Below the pieces are notes generated by a model, which was not told where the DNA came from, searched no databases, and saw nothing but the letters and a program-made list of their open reading frames with translations. Of a stretch of 64,000 bases of DNA, positions 48,218 through 58,180 are shown one piece after another; the first letter of the stretch is position 1, and every line of letters starts with the position of its first letter. This DNA comes from Chromobacterium haemolyticum. Its GTDB lineage: Bacteria; Pseudomonadota; Gammaproteobacteria; Burkholderiales; Chromobacteriaceae. The DNA is taken from assembly GCF_002081825.1 (NCBI RefSeq), contig NZ_MUKU01000006.1, positions 1 to 64,000 of the forward strand. Direction: 5' to 3'. A program made the translations under genes and the position numbers.

Positions 48218-49020
48218 TCTCTGGACGTGCATTGATCCGACGATCACTATGCCAATTAACGTAAGCAGCGTGCCTCTTCCCGTCTAGGTTGATGACTTAA
48301 GGGCACCTCGACAAACCTAGACGAGCCCACCTGCTGTTAAAATTACGCTGTCCTGAACCTTGCCGAGCTTGAGCCCGATGAAACAGGGCAACGCCATCAA
48401 GAACGACCTGTTCGCCGCCGATCATCACCGCCAGAAGATCGACCGGCTGGGCGATCCGCTCTCCGAGATCGAGCAGCACATCGACTTTGCTGCTTTAGCT
48501 GCTGAGATCGACCGGGGGCACCGAGACCGGTCTGCCCACAGGGCGGTCGGCCGCCGTTTCCGATTGAAACGATGGTGCGGATTCTGGTGCTCAAGCGGCT
48601 TTACAACCTGTCCGACGAGCAGATGGAGTATCAACTGCTCGACTGTATAAGTTACCAGCGTTTCTGCGGTCTGAACCACGCCGTTAATATCCCTGACCGC
48701 ACCACGATTTGGACCTTCGAGAACCGGATCGGCGAGACCGGCGCTAATGCGCTGTTCGACGGTGTGTCGACCCAGTTGCTCAAGCATGGCTATATCGCAC
48801 GAGGCGGTCAGATTATTGACGCGACGCTGGTGCCGACGCCGAAGCAGCACAACAGTCGCGGCGAGAAAGAACTGCTTGATCAGGGCGCGACGCCGGCCGG
48901 TTAGAAACCGGACAAGCGGCGCCAGAAGGGCCAGGAGGCAAGCTGGACCAAGTGACCTGCTCCCCCTAAACAGGGCCATCCGAAACTTAGTAAAGTTCGT
49001 TTTACACAGGGGGAACGAAC

Positions 49021-49284
49021 TTGAAGAAGCGTTTCACGGAAGAGCAAATCATTGGATTTTTGAAGCAGGCCGAGGCTGGCGTTCCGGTGAAGGAATTGTG
49101 CCGCCAGCATGGCTTTAGTGATGCTTCGTTCTACAACTGGCGAGCCAAGTTCGGTGGCATGGATGTCTCTGACGCCAAGCGGTTGAAGGAGCTAGAGACT
49201 GAGAACGCCAGACTGAAGCGCTTACTGGCCGAGGCGATTCTTGATGCCGAAGCACTCAAAGTGGCCCTCGGCGTAAAGCGTTAA
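49021..49284 (+). CDS. IS3-family transposase OrfA
   Basis: 87-residue protein with a helix-turn-helix (TEEQIIGFLKQAEAGVPVKE; HGFSDASFYNWRAKFGG) and a leucine-zipper-like tail (LKELETENARLKRLLAEAIL). This is the DNA-binding half of IS407-group transposases. The TTG start at 49021 has GGGGA upstream. In intact elements, OrfAB is made by -1 frameshifting near the orfA end; here orfB is damaged. Confidence 0.88.
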   Translation: MKKRFTEEQIIGFLKQAEAGVPVKELCRQHGFSDASFYNWRAKFGGMDVSDAKRLKELETENARLKRLLAEAILDAEALKVALGVKR

Positions 49285-49286
49285 CC

Positions 49287-50158
49287 CCGCAGCAGAAGCG
49301 TGAGGCGGTGCAGCGAATGCGCGAGATGACCTCTATCTCGGAGCGACGGGCCTGCCGGCTGGTGGGGGGGCACGCAGCGTCCATGCCTATCAGGCAAAGA
49401 CGTCGGACCACAATACGCTCTTGAAGGACCGGTTGATTGAGTTGGTCCACGAGAGACGCCGCTTTGGGTATCGCCGCCTGCACATTCTCCTGCGCCGAGA
49501 TGGTGTCAGAGTTAACCACAAGCGGGTCTACAGGCTATATCGTAAAGCCGGTTTGATGGTGAAACACAGGAGGCGGTGCCATGGTGTAGCCGTTGAGCGA
49601 GAGCCGCTGGAGCGCCCTGGGAAACCGAATGCGGTATGGTCGATGGACTTTGTCTCCGATGCGCTAGCCAACGGGCGTCGCATCAAGGTGCTCACCATCA
49701 TGGATGATTTCAGTAAGGAATGTATCGACCTGGTTGCTGATTACGGAATCTCCGGACATTACGTCGTGCGGGTGTTGGAACAGGCCGCTCGATTTCGGGG
49801 CTATCCAGCGGCAATCCGTACCGACCAGGGACCGGAATTCACCGGCAACGCGCTGGATCAATGGGCCAGTGTCAGAGGAATCACGCTGAAGCTGACCCAG
49901 CCGGGCAAACCCACGCAGAATGCGTATATCGAAAGTTTCAACGGGCGCTTACGCGATGAATGCCTGAATGAGCACTGGTTCATGAGTCTCTCGCATGTTC
50001 GGGTCGAGCTTGCCGTGTGGCGGAAGGATTACAACGAAGCACGACCACACAGCTCGCTGAACTATCAAACGCCAGCCGCATTTGCGGCGGGCTTCCGCAC
50101 GGGGGAGCAAGCGGAGCTGGAGCAAAAGCAGGAATTTTTAACCGACTTTACTAAGTAG
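49287..50158 (+). pseudogene. IS3-family transposase OrfB, frameshifted
   Basis: The reading frame starts PQQKREAVQRMREMTSISER and reaches RACRLVG. One base is then missing just after a G7 run (49364-49370), so the rest lies in another frame: KDRLIELVHERRRFGYRRL, WSMDFVSDALANGRRIKVLT (first Asp), IRTDQGPEFTG (second Asp), NAYIESFNGRLRDECLNEHW (Glu) and SSLNYQTPAAFAAG. All DDE motifs survive in the second frame. The one-base deletion probably inactivates the transposase. Confidence 0.82.
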
Positions 50159-50892
50159 GCCTTGACCCTAATCCGGGGGGCAGGTCACAAGAGGCACAGC
50201 AATTCCTAGTTTGGCTACAAGCTGTCGGTGAACATCGACAATAAATACAAACTGATCCGCAAGTTCGCGACCGACACCGCCAGCACGCACGACAGCCAGC
50301 ATTTCGACAACGTCTTCGATACCGGCAACACAAGCCGGGACATTTACGCCGACCGCGGCTACCCGTCTGAAGCGCGTGAAGCTCAGCTTGCATAGGACGG
50401 ATTCCGGAACCAGATTCAGCGGCGGGGGTACACCAACAAGCCGCTGTCCGACTGCCAGCAGCGACGTAACCAGCGCATTGCCAAGGTGCGTGCCCGTGTC
50501 GAGCATGTATTCGCCGTGATCGAGCAGATGGGTGGCAAGTTAGTCCGCACGATTGGCCAAGCGTGTGCGAACTTCGGGCAGACGATGATGGCGACCTGCT
50601 ACAACCTGAAGCGATTGGTATTTCTCCGCAAGGCGGGAATCCAAGCCTTCTGATGCTCGAACTCGCCTGAATCGCCGGGTTTGAGCGGAGAACCGAGCGA
50701 AAAATCGCGTGACGCGCCCCGAAAAACGGCAGTTCATCTGGGAAGTTGCGCCGAATGTGGTCGCGGCAATCATGTTGTGGCCGGGTTCACTGAAGATCTC
50801 GGGTTATTCGAGGCGCCCTAATGGTTTGCGAGAAGAGGCTAGCCAGCCGTCCGTGGGTACAGATGGTCATCACAAAATTAGCGAGATGAACT

Positions 50893-50922
50893 CTTGAAAT
50901 CGCGCCCGCTCGTCCCTATCAT
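50893..50922 (+). promoter_or_regulatory. groESL promoter (sigma-70, possibly overlapping sigma-32)
   Basis: TTGAAA (50894-50899) and TATCAT (50917-50922) are 17 bp apart, a good sigma-70 promoter. The same stretch reads CTTGAAA followed after 14 bp by CCCTAT, resembling a heat-shock sigma-32 promoter. The -10 hexamer touches the CIRCE operator. Confidence 0.7.
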
Positions 50923-50948
50923 TAGCACTCGTAGCAGGTGAGTGCTAA
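50922..50948. promoter_or_regulatory. CIRCE operator (HrcA binding site)
   Basis: TTAGCACTC and GAGTGCTAA are perfect 9-bp inverted repeats separated by 9 bp, exactly the CIRCE consensus. It lies between the groES promoter and gene, so HrcA repression of groESL is expected. hrcA is not in this window. Confidence 0.95.
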
Positions 50949-51007
50949 CGCCCGCCTCAACTCAAACAGGTTTCAACTCTCAACAGCCACTGTAATAGGA
51001 GAGATCC

Positions 51008-51295
51008 ATGGCAATTCGTCCTTTGCACGACCGTGTTGTTATCAAGCGCCTCGAGGCTGAAGAAAAAACCGCTTCCGGCATCGTTCTGCCGGGCGCAGCC
51101 GCAGAGAAGCCGGACATGGGCCAGGTGTTGGCCGTAGGCAACGGCAAGATCTTGGACAACGGCGAGCGTCGCTCGCTGGAGCTGAAAGTTGGCGACAAGG
51201 TCATCTTCGGCAAGTACTCCGGTCAGACTGTCAAGGTTGACGGCGATGAAGTCCTCGTAATGCGCGAGGAAGATGTAATGGGCATCGTTGAGTAA
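51008..51295 (+). CDS. groES: Co-chaperonin GroES
   Basis: 95-residue 10-kDa chaperonin that caps GroEL and helps cytosolic protein folding. [21 protein letters not shown] and [21 protein letters not shown] (mobile loop) are diagnostic, as is the C terminus [12 protein letters not shown]. The ATG at 51008 has AGGAGA at the right distance. It is the first gene of the CIRCE-controlled operon, with groEL 49 bp downstream. Confidence 0.98.
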   Translation: MAIRPLHDRVVIKRLEAEEKTASGIVLPGAAAEKPDMGQVLAVGNGKILDNGERRSLELKVGDKVIFGKYSGQTVKVDGDEVLVMREEDVMGIVE

Positions 51296-51311
51296 TCCGA
51301 CCCGCATCTGA

Positions 51312-52985
<1,674 letters not shown>

Positions 52986-53010
52986 GCTGACGCCTCATCG
53001 GCTTTGAACA

Positions 53011-53037
53011 ACCCCGCTACGGCGGGGTTTTTCTTTT
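53011..53037 (+). terminator. Rho-independent terminator of groESL
   Basis: ACCCCGC and GCGGGGT form a 7-bp GC-rich stem with a TACG loop, followed by TTTTCTTTT. It lies 25 bp after the groEL stop. Confidence 0.92.
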
Positions 53038-53105
53038 GTGGCCTTAAAATGAGTTGGCTTCTGGCAAAATAAAGCTGGGGCATATATTAAATTAAGGAGT
53101 GCGCG

Positions 53106-53852
53106 ATGGAATTGAAGGCGTTGCTGAGTAGTCTGGACACGATGTTGGAGCCGTGGCGGTTCAAGGACTACGCCCCCAACGGGCTGCAGGTGGAAGGCCG
53201 GCCCACGGTGTGCAAGTTGGTGACTGGGGTGACGGCCTCCCAGGCCTTGATTGATGAGGCGGCGTTGCGTGGAGCGGACGCCGTGTTGGTGCACCACGGT
53301 TATTTCTGGAAGGGAGAGGACGCCCGGATTTGCGGTATGAAGCGCCAACGGGTCAAGGCATTGCTGGAGCATGATTTGAGCTTGTTGGCTTACCACCTGC
53401 CTTTGGATGCTCACCTGGAGTTGGGCAATAACGCGATGCTGGGCAAGGTGCTGGATTTGGACGCTCTGGGGCAGGGGGGCGAGCAGGGCTTGCTATGGCA
53501 TGGATCATGGCGGCGTGGAGGCCGCGCGGTGGATTTTCGCGAGCACGTTTCCGCTCGCCTAGGGCGCGAGGCCTTGCTCTTGGGCAGGGCGGACAAGCCG
53601 ATTTCGCGCGTGGCCTGGTGTACCGGCGGCGCGCAGAGCTTCTTCGCCGAAGCCATCGATCTGGGGGTGGATGCTTTCATCACCGGAGAAGCGTCAGAGC
53701 AAAATCATCATATGGCAATGGAGTGTGATGTGGCTTTCATCGCCGCGGGGCATCACGCCACGGAGCGTTTTGGCATCAAGGCTTTGGGCGAGCGCATGGC
53801 TCAGCTTCATGGCATAAGTGTTGAATTTGTAGACATTTCCAACCCGGTTTAA
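53106..53852 (+). CDS. NIF3-family dinuclear metal-binding protein (YbgI-like)
   Basis: 248-residue protein of the NIF3/DUF34 family, widely conserved and often named GTP cyclohydrolase 1 type 2, though function is unproven. FKDYAPNGLQVEGRPTVCKL, ADAVLVHHGYFWKGED (metal-binding His pair), LLAYHLPLDAH and FIAAGHHATERFGIKALG supply the expected metal ligands. The ATG has AAGGAG upstream. It lies between groEL and petA, apparently alone. In many proteobacteria a NIF3 gene neighbours the bc1 genes. Confidence 0.88.
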   Translation: MELKALLSSLDTMLEPWRFKDYAPNGLQVEGRPTVCKLVTGVTASQALIDEAALRGADAVLVHHGYFWKGEDARICGMKRQRVKALLEHDLSLLAYHLPLDAHLELGNNAMLGKVLDLDALGQGGEQGLLWHGSWRRGGRAVDFREHVSARLGREALLLGRADKPISRVAWCTGGAQSFFAEAIDLGVDAFITGEASEQNHHMAMECDVAFIAAGHHATERFGIKALGERMAQLHGISVEFVDISNPV

Positions 53853-53966
53853 GAGGCTAAGCGGGGCTTCGGCCAATTTATTTGCATAGAAGCTTCAAGT
53901 CCCTACTCGGAATCGGGTAAAATCAGGCAGTTTTGGGCTCGGTTTCCACGTTTGAGGATGACTGTA

Positions 53967-54551
53967 ATGAGTGAACAACAAGTCGATGCGGGGCGCCGTC
54001 GCTTTCTGACGGTTGCAACCAGCGCTGTTGGTGGTGTGGCGGCGGCCGGAGTGGCTACGCCGTTTCTGATGAGTTTCTTCCCGTCCGAGAGGGCAAAGGC
54101 CGCCGGCGCTCCCGTCGAGGTGGATATCGGCAAGATCGAGCCGGGCCAGAAGATCAACGTTGAGTGGCGCGGCAAGCCGGTATGGGTGCTGAACCGCACG
54201 CCGGAGCAATTGAAAAACCTGCCGAAGCTGGACGAGAAGCTGGTGGATCCGAAGTCCGAGATGGATCAACAGCCGGCCTATTGCCAGAACGAGCATCGCT
54301 CGATCAAACCAGAGTTGCTGATTGCCGTCGGCATCTGCACGCATTTGGGCTGTTCGCCGACCCACCGTCCGGATATCGCGCCCGCCGATTTGGGCCCGGA
54401 CTGGCTGGGTGGTTTCTACTGCCCCTGTCATGGTTCCAAGTTCGATTTGGCCGCGCGCGTTTACAAAGGCGTGCCGGCGCCGAAGAACCTGGAAATTCCG
54501 CCGCACAAATATCTGTCCGACACCCGCCTGCTGATTGGCGAAGACAAATAA
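53967..54551 (+). CDS. petA: Ubiquinol-cytochrome c reductase, Rieske iron-sulfur subunit
   Basis: 194 residues. A twin-arginine-type N terminus (GRRRFLTVATSAVGG) anchors the protein in the membrane. The 2Fe-2S ligands are Cys124-His126 (CTHLGC) and Cys152-His155 (CPCHG), with Cys129 and Cys154 forming the disulfide. It is the electron-accepting subunit of the bc1 complex, passing electrons from ubiquinol to cytochrome c1. The ATG at 53967 is chosen over a 5-codon-longer start because the signal begins there. petB follows after 14 bp. Confidence 0.96.
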   Translation: MSEQQVDAGRRRFLTVATSAVGGVAAAGVATPFLMSFFPSERAKAAGAPVEVDIGKIEPGQKINVEWRGKPVWVLNRTPEQLKNLPKLDEKLVDPKSEMDQQPAYCQNEHRSIKPELLIAVGICTHLGCSPTHRPDIAPADLGPDWLGGFYCPCHGSKFDLAARVYKGVPAPKNLEIPPHKYLSDTRLLIGEDK

Positions 54552-54565
54552 GCTGAGGGGGCTAC

Positions 54566-55903
54566 ATGACTAAAGGACAAAAGCTGCTCAACTGGGTAGA
54601 CGAGCGTTTTCCGCTATCGTCGATGCTCAAGGAGCACGTTACCGAGTATTACGCGCCGAAGAACTTCAACTTTTGGTACTTCTTCGGTTCGCTGGCCATG
54701 CTGGTACTGGTGATTCAGATTGTCACCGGCATCTTCCTGACCATGAACTACAAACCGGACGGCACCTTGAATGGAGCCGGCATCCCGGTTGCCTTTGCTT
54801 CGGTCGAATACATCATGCGCGATGTGGCCGGAGGCTGGATCATCCGCTACATGCACTCCACCGGCGCATCGATGTTCTTCGTGGTGGTGTATCTGCACAT
54901 GTTCCGCGGCCTGATCTACGGTTCCTACAAGCAGCCGCGCGAACTGGTGTGGGTGTTCGGCACGCTGATCTTTCTGTGCCTGATGGCCGAGGCCTTCATG
55001 GGCTATCTGTTGCCTTGGGGCCAGATGTCGTTCTGGGGCGCGCAGGTGATCGTCAACCTGTTCGGTTCCATTCCGGTGATCGGTCCCGACTTGTCGGTGT
55101 GGATCCGCGGCGACTACGTGGTGTCCGACGCTACGTTGAACCGCTTCTTCGCGCTGCACGTGATCGCGGTGCCGCTGGTGCTGTTGGCCTTGGTGGTAGC
55201 TCACCTGATCGCCTTGCATGAAGTAGGCTCCAACAACCCGGACGGCGTTGAGATCAAGAAACTGAAGGACGATAAGGGCATTCCGCTGGACGGCATCCCC
55301 TTCCACCCGTACTACACCGTTAAGGATGTGCTGGGCGTGGTGGTGTTCCTGATCGTATTCTCGGCCATTGTCTTCTTCATGCCGGAAATGGGCGGTTACT
55401 TCCTGGAGCATCCCAACTTCGACCAGGCCGACCCGCTGAAGACCCCACCGCATATCGCGCCGGTATGGTACTTCACCCCGTTCTACGCCATCTTGCGCGC
55501 CATCCCGTCCTTCCTGGGTACCCAGGTATGGGGTGTATTGGCGATGGGCGCGGCCGTGGTGCTGATCGCCTTCCTGCCGTGGCTGGATCGCTCGCCGATT
55601 AAGTCCATCCGCTACCGCGGTCCCAAGTTCAAGTTCATGCTGGTCCTGTTCATCGTGTCCTTCATCGGTCTTGGCATTCTGGGCGCCTTGCCGTCCACCA
55701 ATGCCCGTACCGTGATCGCGCAGGTGCTCTCGTTCGTCTACTTCGCCTTCTTCCTGGGGATGCCGTTCTATACCAAGAACGATGTGGGCAGCATTCCGGT
55801 GCCGACGCGGGTGACCGATACCAACGCCCAGCGCCAAATCCGGTTTGCGGTGCTAGTGGTGGTGACCATAGTGGCCGCCGCCGTATTCGCCATGAACGTG
55901 TAA
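54566..55903 (+). CDS. petB: Ubiquinol-cytochrome c reductase, cytochrome b subunit
   Basis: 445-residue membrane protein with eight or nine helices. It holds two b hemes and both quinone sites. RYMHSTGASMFFVVVYLHMF and FALHVIAVPLVLLALVVAHL contain the paired heme-ligand histidines; LHEVGSNNPDG is a conserved loop. The Qo motif is PVWY where mitochondria have PEWY, a common betaproteobacterial form. It begins with GAGG upstream and is followed by petC after 16 bp. Confidence 0.97.
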   Translation: MTKGQKLLNWVDERFPLSSMLKEHVTEYYAPKNFNFWYFFGSLAMLVLVIQIVTGIFLTMNYKPDGTLNGAGIPVAFASVEYIMRDVAGGWIIRYMHSTGASMFFVVVYLHMFRGLIYGSYKQPRELVWVFGTLIFLCLMAEAFMGYLLPWGQMSFWGAQVIVNLFGSIPVIGPDLSVWIRGDYVVSDATLNRFFALHVIAVPLVLLALVVAHLIALHEVGSNNPDGVEIKKLKDDKGIPLDGIPFHPYYTVKDVLGVVVFLIVFSAIVFFMPEMGGYFLEHPNFDQADPLKTPPHIAPVWYFTPFYAILRAIPSFLGTQVWGVLAMGAAVVLIAFLPWLDRSPIKSIRYRGPKFKFMLVLFIVSFIGLGILGALPSTNARTVIAQVLSFVYFAFFLGMPFYTKNDVGSIPVPTRVTDTNAQRQIRFAVLVVVTIVAAAVFAMNV

Positions 55904-55919
55904 AAAGGGGAGAGGACTC

Positions 55920-56684
55920 ATGAAAAGCAAAATCCGCCACCTGATCGCGGCCATGGCGCTGGCGTTGCCGTTCAGCGCCACGGCGTTGGCTGCAGGCGAA
56001 GGGGCCAAGCTGCCCAAGGCGCCTATCAATATCCAAGATACGGAAAGCCTGCAACGCGGCGCGCAGATCTTCACCAACTACTGCCTGTCTTGCCACTCGG
56101 CCAGCGCGATGCGCTACAACCGCCTGACCGATATCGGCCTGACCGAAGAGCAGATCAAGGCGAACCTGCTGCCGGAAGGGGTCAAGATTGGCGATCAGAT
56201 GAACATCGCGATGAACAAGAAGGATGCTCAAGCCTGGTTCGGCGCCACGCCGCCGGACTTGTCGCTGATCGCGCGTTCTCGCGGCGCCGACTATCTGTAC
56301 GGCTATCTGCGCGGCTTCTATCGCGATCCGAGCCGGCCTACCGGCTGGAACAACGCGGTGTTCGACAAGGTGGGCATGCCTCACATCTTCTGGGAATGGC
56401 AAGGCGAGCAGGTGCTGAAAACCGAGAAGAACGCGGAAGGCCATGAGGAGCACAAGCTGGAGCTGATCAAGGCCGGTACTCTGACCAAGCTGGAAAACGG
56501 CAAGGCCAACACCGTGGAGTTCGACAAGCGGATGGCGGACCTGACCAACTTCCTGGTCTATGTCGGCGAACCGGCGCAAGTGAAGCGTCAGCAGATCGGC
56601 TATGTTGTATTGATGTTCCTGTCGTTGTTGCTGTTGCCGCTGGCGTATTTCTTGAAGAAAGAGTACTGGCGCGACGTGCATTAA
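55920..56684 (+). CDS. petC: Ubiquinol-cytochrome c reductase, cytochrome c1 subunit
   Basis: 254 residues. A cleavable signal (to about residue 25, TALAA) exports the protein. Heme c attaches at CLSCH (Cys55, Cys58, His59), and a C-terminal helix (IGYVVLMFLSLLLLPLAYFL) anchors it to the inner membrane. Together with PetA and PetB it completes the bc1 complex. A terminator lies 23 bp downstream. Confidence 0.97.
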   Translation: MKSKIRHLIAAMALALPFSATALAAGEGAKLPKAPINIQDTESLQRGAQIFTNYCLSCHSASAMRYNRLTDIGLTEEQIKANLLPEGVKIGDQMNIAMNKKDAQAWFGATPPDLSLIARSRGADYLYGYLRGFYRDPSRPTGWNNAVFDKVGMPHIFWEWQGEQVLKTEKNAEGHEEHKLELIKAGTLTKLENGKANTVEFDKRMADLTNFLVYVGEPAQVKRQQIGYVVLMFLSLLLLPLAYFLKKEYWRDVH

Positions 56685-56706
56685 GCGAGTTTTTCAGCTT
56701 TGATCA

Positions 56707-56734
56707 AGGCGGAGAAATCCGCCTTTTTTATTTT
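56707..56734 (+). terminator. Rho-independent terminator of petABC
   Basis: AGGCGGA and TCCGCCT form a 7-bp stem with a GAAA tetraloop, followed by TTTTTATTTT, just after petC. Confidence 0.92.
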
Positions 56735-56835
56735 CAAATCATGGGCTTATGATGCAGTGCTGGAAATGGGGTGGGGGAAAGTGCTAGAATGCCCAGCTGA
56801 ATCAACCCATTGTTAGTTAAGGATTTCCTCCTGCC

Positions 56836-57438
56836 ATGATGACTCTTTACTCCGGAATTACCTGCCCGTTCAGCCAGCGTTGTCGCATCGTGCTTTTTGA
56901 AAAGGGAATGGATTTCGAAATCATTGATGTGGACATCCATAACAAGCCGGAAGATCTGGCAGTGATGAACCCCTACAATGAGGTGCCGGTATTGGTCGAG
57001 CGCGATTTGATCCTGCACGAATCCAATATCATCAACGAGTACATCGACGAACGCTTCCCGCACCCGCAGCTGATGCCGGCGGACCCGGTGATGCGCGCGC
57101 GCGCCCGTTTGTTCCTCTACCGTTTTGAAAACGAGCTGTTCATCCACGTCAAGGCGCTGGAAGCCGGTGCCACCGGCAAGGAAGCGAACAAGGCTCGCGA
57201 GGCCATCCGTGACGGTTTGACTACGATCGCGCCGATTTTCGCCAAGCAGAAGTTCATGTTGGGCGATGATTTCTCCATGATCGACGTGGCGATTGCGCCG
57301 CTGATGTGGCGTTTGGAGCATTACAATATTGATCTGGGCAAAAACTCCGCGCCCATCCTGAAGTACGCCGAGCGTATTTTCCAGCGCCAGTCCTTCATTG
57401 ACTCGCTGACGCCGTCCGAAAAGGCTATGCGCAAATAA
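56836..57438 (+). CDS. sspA: Stringent starvation protein A
   Basis: 200-residue glutathione-S-transferase-fold protein that binds RNA polymerase and helps gene expression under starvation. The thioredoxin-like N-terminal domain starts TLYSGITCPFSQRCRIVL; NPYNEVPVLVERDLILHES is the cis-Pro region; the C-terminal helical domain starts near residue 85. Two adjacent ATG codons are possible starts. sspB follows after 9 bp, and the pair sits after petABC as in many beta- and gammaproteobacteria. Confidence 0.92.
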   Translation: MMTLYSGITCPFSQRCRIVLFEKGMDFEIIDVDIHNKPEDLAVMNPYNEVPVLVERDLILHESNIINEYIDERFPHPQLMPADPVMRARARLFLYRFENELFIHVKALEAGATGKEANKAREAIRDGLTTIAPIFAKQKFMLGDDFSMIDVAIAPLMWRLEHYNIDLGKNSAPILKYAERIFQRQSFIDSLTPSEKAMRK

Positions 57439-57447
57439 GGATTGCCA

Positions 57448-57891
57448 ATGAGCTCCAGCACCAAGCCCTACATGATCCGAGCGCTGCACGAGTGGTGCGG
57501 CGACAACGGTTTCACGCCCTATGTGGTGGTATGGGTCAACGAGCGCGCCGATGTGCCGCACGAGTACGTGAAAAATAACGAAATCGTGTTGAATATCGGT
57601 CTTTCGGCCACCAAGAACCTGCGTATCGACAATGACTGGTTGTCGTTTTCCGCTCGCTTCGGCGGCGTTTCCCGCGACATCTGGGTGCCGATTGGCAATG
57701 TGATGTCGATTTTTGCACGGGAAACCGGTGAAGGCATGGGTTTCGAAGTCGAGTTGGGAGAGGCTGAAGCCGCCGCGCCGGCACTGAAACCGGTGGTGGC
57801 CGACGACGAAGCCAAGCCAGCGGACAGTCCGGCGGAGCCTGAGGCTCCGATCAAGCCGACCGGGCGTCCTAGCCTGCGCATCGTCAAATAG
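57448..57891 (+). CDS. sspB: ClpXP protease specificity-enhancing factor SspB
   Basis: 147 residues. KPYMIRALHEWCGDNGFTPY starts the tag-binding domain, and NIGLSATKNLRIDNDWLSFS and IWVPIGNVMSIFARETGEG complete it. A flexible acidic/Pro-Ala linker leads to GRPSLRIVK, the ClpX-binding tail. SspB delivers ssrA-tagged proteins to ClpXP. The ATG at 57448 has AGG upstream; a TTG two codons earlier is less likely. Confidence 0.93.
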   Translation: MSSSTKPYMIRALHEWCGDNGFTPYVVVWVNERADVPHEYVKNNEIVLNIGLSATKNLRIDNDWLSFSARFGGVSRDIWVPIGNVMSIFARETGEGMGFEVELGEAEAAAPALKPVVADDEAKPADSPAEPEAPIKPTGRPSLRIVK

Positions 57892-57913
57892 CGGTTTCAA
57901 TGCCGTAAGCGAA

Positions 57914-57941
57914 AGCCGGTCCGTATAGGGCCGGCTTTTTC
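57914..57941 (+). terminator. Rho-independent terminator of sspAB
   Basis: AGCCGGTCC pairs with GGGCCGGCT (one G-T pair) around a GTATA loop, followed by four more T. It is placed 22 bp after sspB. Confidence 0.88.
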
Positions 57942-57953
57942 ACGGGCGTCTTA

Positions 57954-58093
57954 GAACCTGTTTACGATCTGCTGCGCGTCAGCGATACGGCGTTGAAAAC
58001 ACTTTCGAAATGCTCATGTACCGCAAGGACATTCCGCTCCCTTAGCTGTTTTCGCCTTGTCTTGCCTTAGCTCGCGAGATCGTAAACACGTTC
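57954..58093. mobile_element. MITE-like element, copy 2
   Basis: 140-bp element with ends GAACCTGTTTACGATCT (left) and, read inward from the right, GAACGTGTTTACGATCT. TTA flanks both sides (57951-57953 and 58094-58096). The interior shares AAATGCTCATGTACCG and CATTCCGCT with the copy at 7608. It lies between the terminators of two convergent transcription units, sspAB and glnK-amtB, and codes for no protein. Confidence 0.75.
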
Positions 58094-58121
58094 TTAGCTC
58101 GTGAAATCGTAAACACGTTCT
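58068..58121 (+). repeat. 27-bp tandem duplication of the element's right end
   Basis: TAGCTCGCGAGATCGTAAAC and its continuation to GTTCT (58068-58094) is repeated immediately at 58095-58121 with two differences (CGCGAG to CGTGAA). The second unit lies outside the element boundary set by the target duplication. Confidence 0.75.
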
Positions 58122-58123
58122 TG

Positions 58124-58148
58124 TAAAAAAAGGGCGCCAGCGGCGCCC
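58124..58148 (-). terminator. Rho-independent terminator of glnK-amtB
   Basis: On the minus strand GGGCGCC-GCT-GGCGCCC forms a 7-bp GC stem followed by seven T (58131-58125). It lies about 30 bp past the amtB stop codon. Confidence 0.9.
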
Positions 58149-58180
58149 CAAGTCCCTTACCACAACAAGAAAATTTGGGT

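Larger units (their letters stand above)
48953..50187 (+). mobile_element. IS3-family (IS407-type) insertion sequence, 1235 bp
   Basis: The ends TGACCTGCTCCCC (left) and, read inward from the right, TGACCTGCCCCCC are the typical IS407-group termini. CAAG flanks both sides (48949-48952 and 50188-50191), a 4-bp target duplication. It contains orfA and a frameshifted orfB. Confidence 0.9.
48378..50653 (+). pseudogene. IS5-family transposase, disrupted
   Basis: The coding sequence starts MKQGNAIKNDLFAADHHRQK and later shows ETMVRILVLKRLYNLSDEQM, IPDRTTIWTFENRIGE and GGQIIDATLVPTPKQHNSRG. After the IS3 insertion it resumes with YKLSVNIDNKYKLIRKFATD, RDIYADRGYPSEAREAQL and RVEHVFAVIEQMGGKLVRT. It is broken by a frameshift near 48515, an in-frame TAG at 48901-48903 where the family has Trp, the 1.24-kb insertion, and a second TAG at 50392-50394. 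It cannot be functional. Confidence 0.88.
48301..50818 (+). mobile_element. IS5-like insertion sequence interrupted by an IS3 element
   Basis: The left end GGGCACCTCGACAAACC and the right end read inward GGGCGCCTCGAATAACC form inverted repeats. TAA occurs on both sides (48298-48300 and 50819-50821), a TNA target duplication. Without the nested IS3 element and its duplicated 4 bp, the unit is about 1.28 kb. It marks the right border of the polysaccharide island and ends 104 bp upstream of the groES CIRCE operator. Confidence 0.82.

Noticed and set aside
54614-55837. 407-codon minus-strand frame opposite petB
   Set aside because: His/Gln/Glu-rich translation typical of antisense membrane-protein codons; petB itself is unmistakable.
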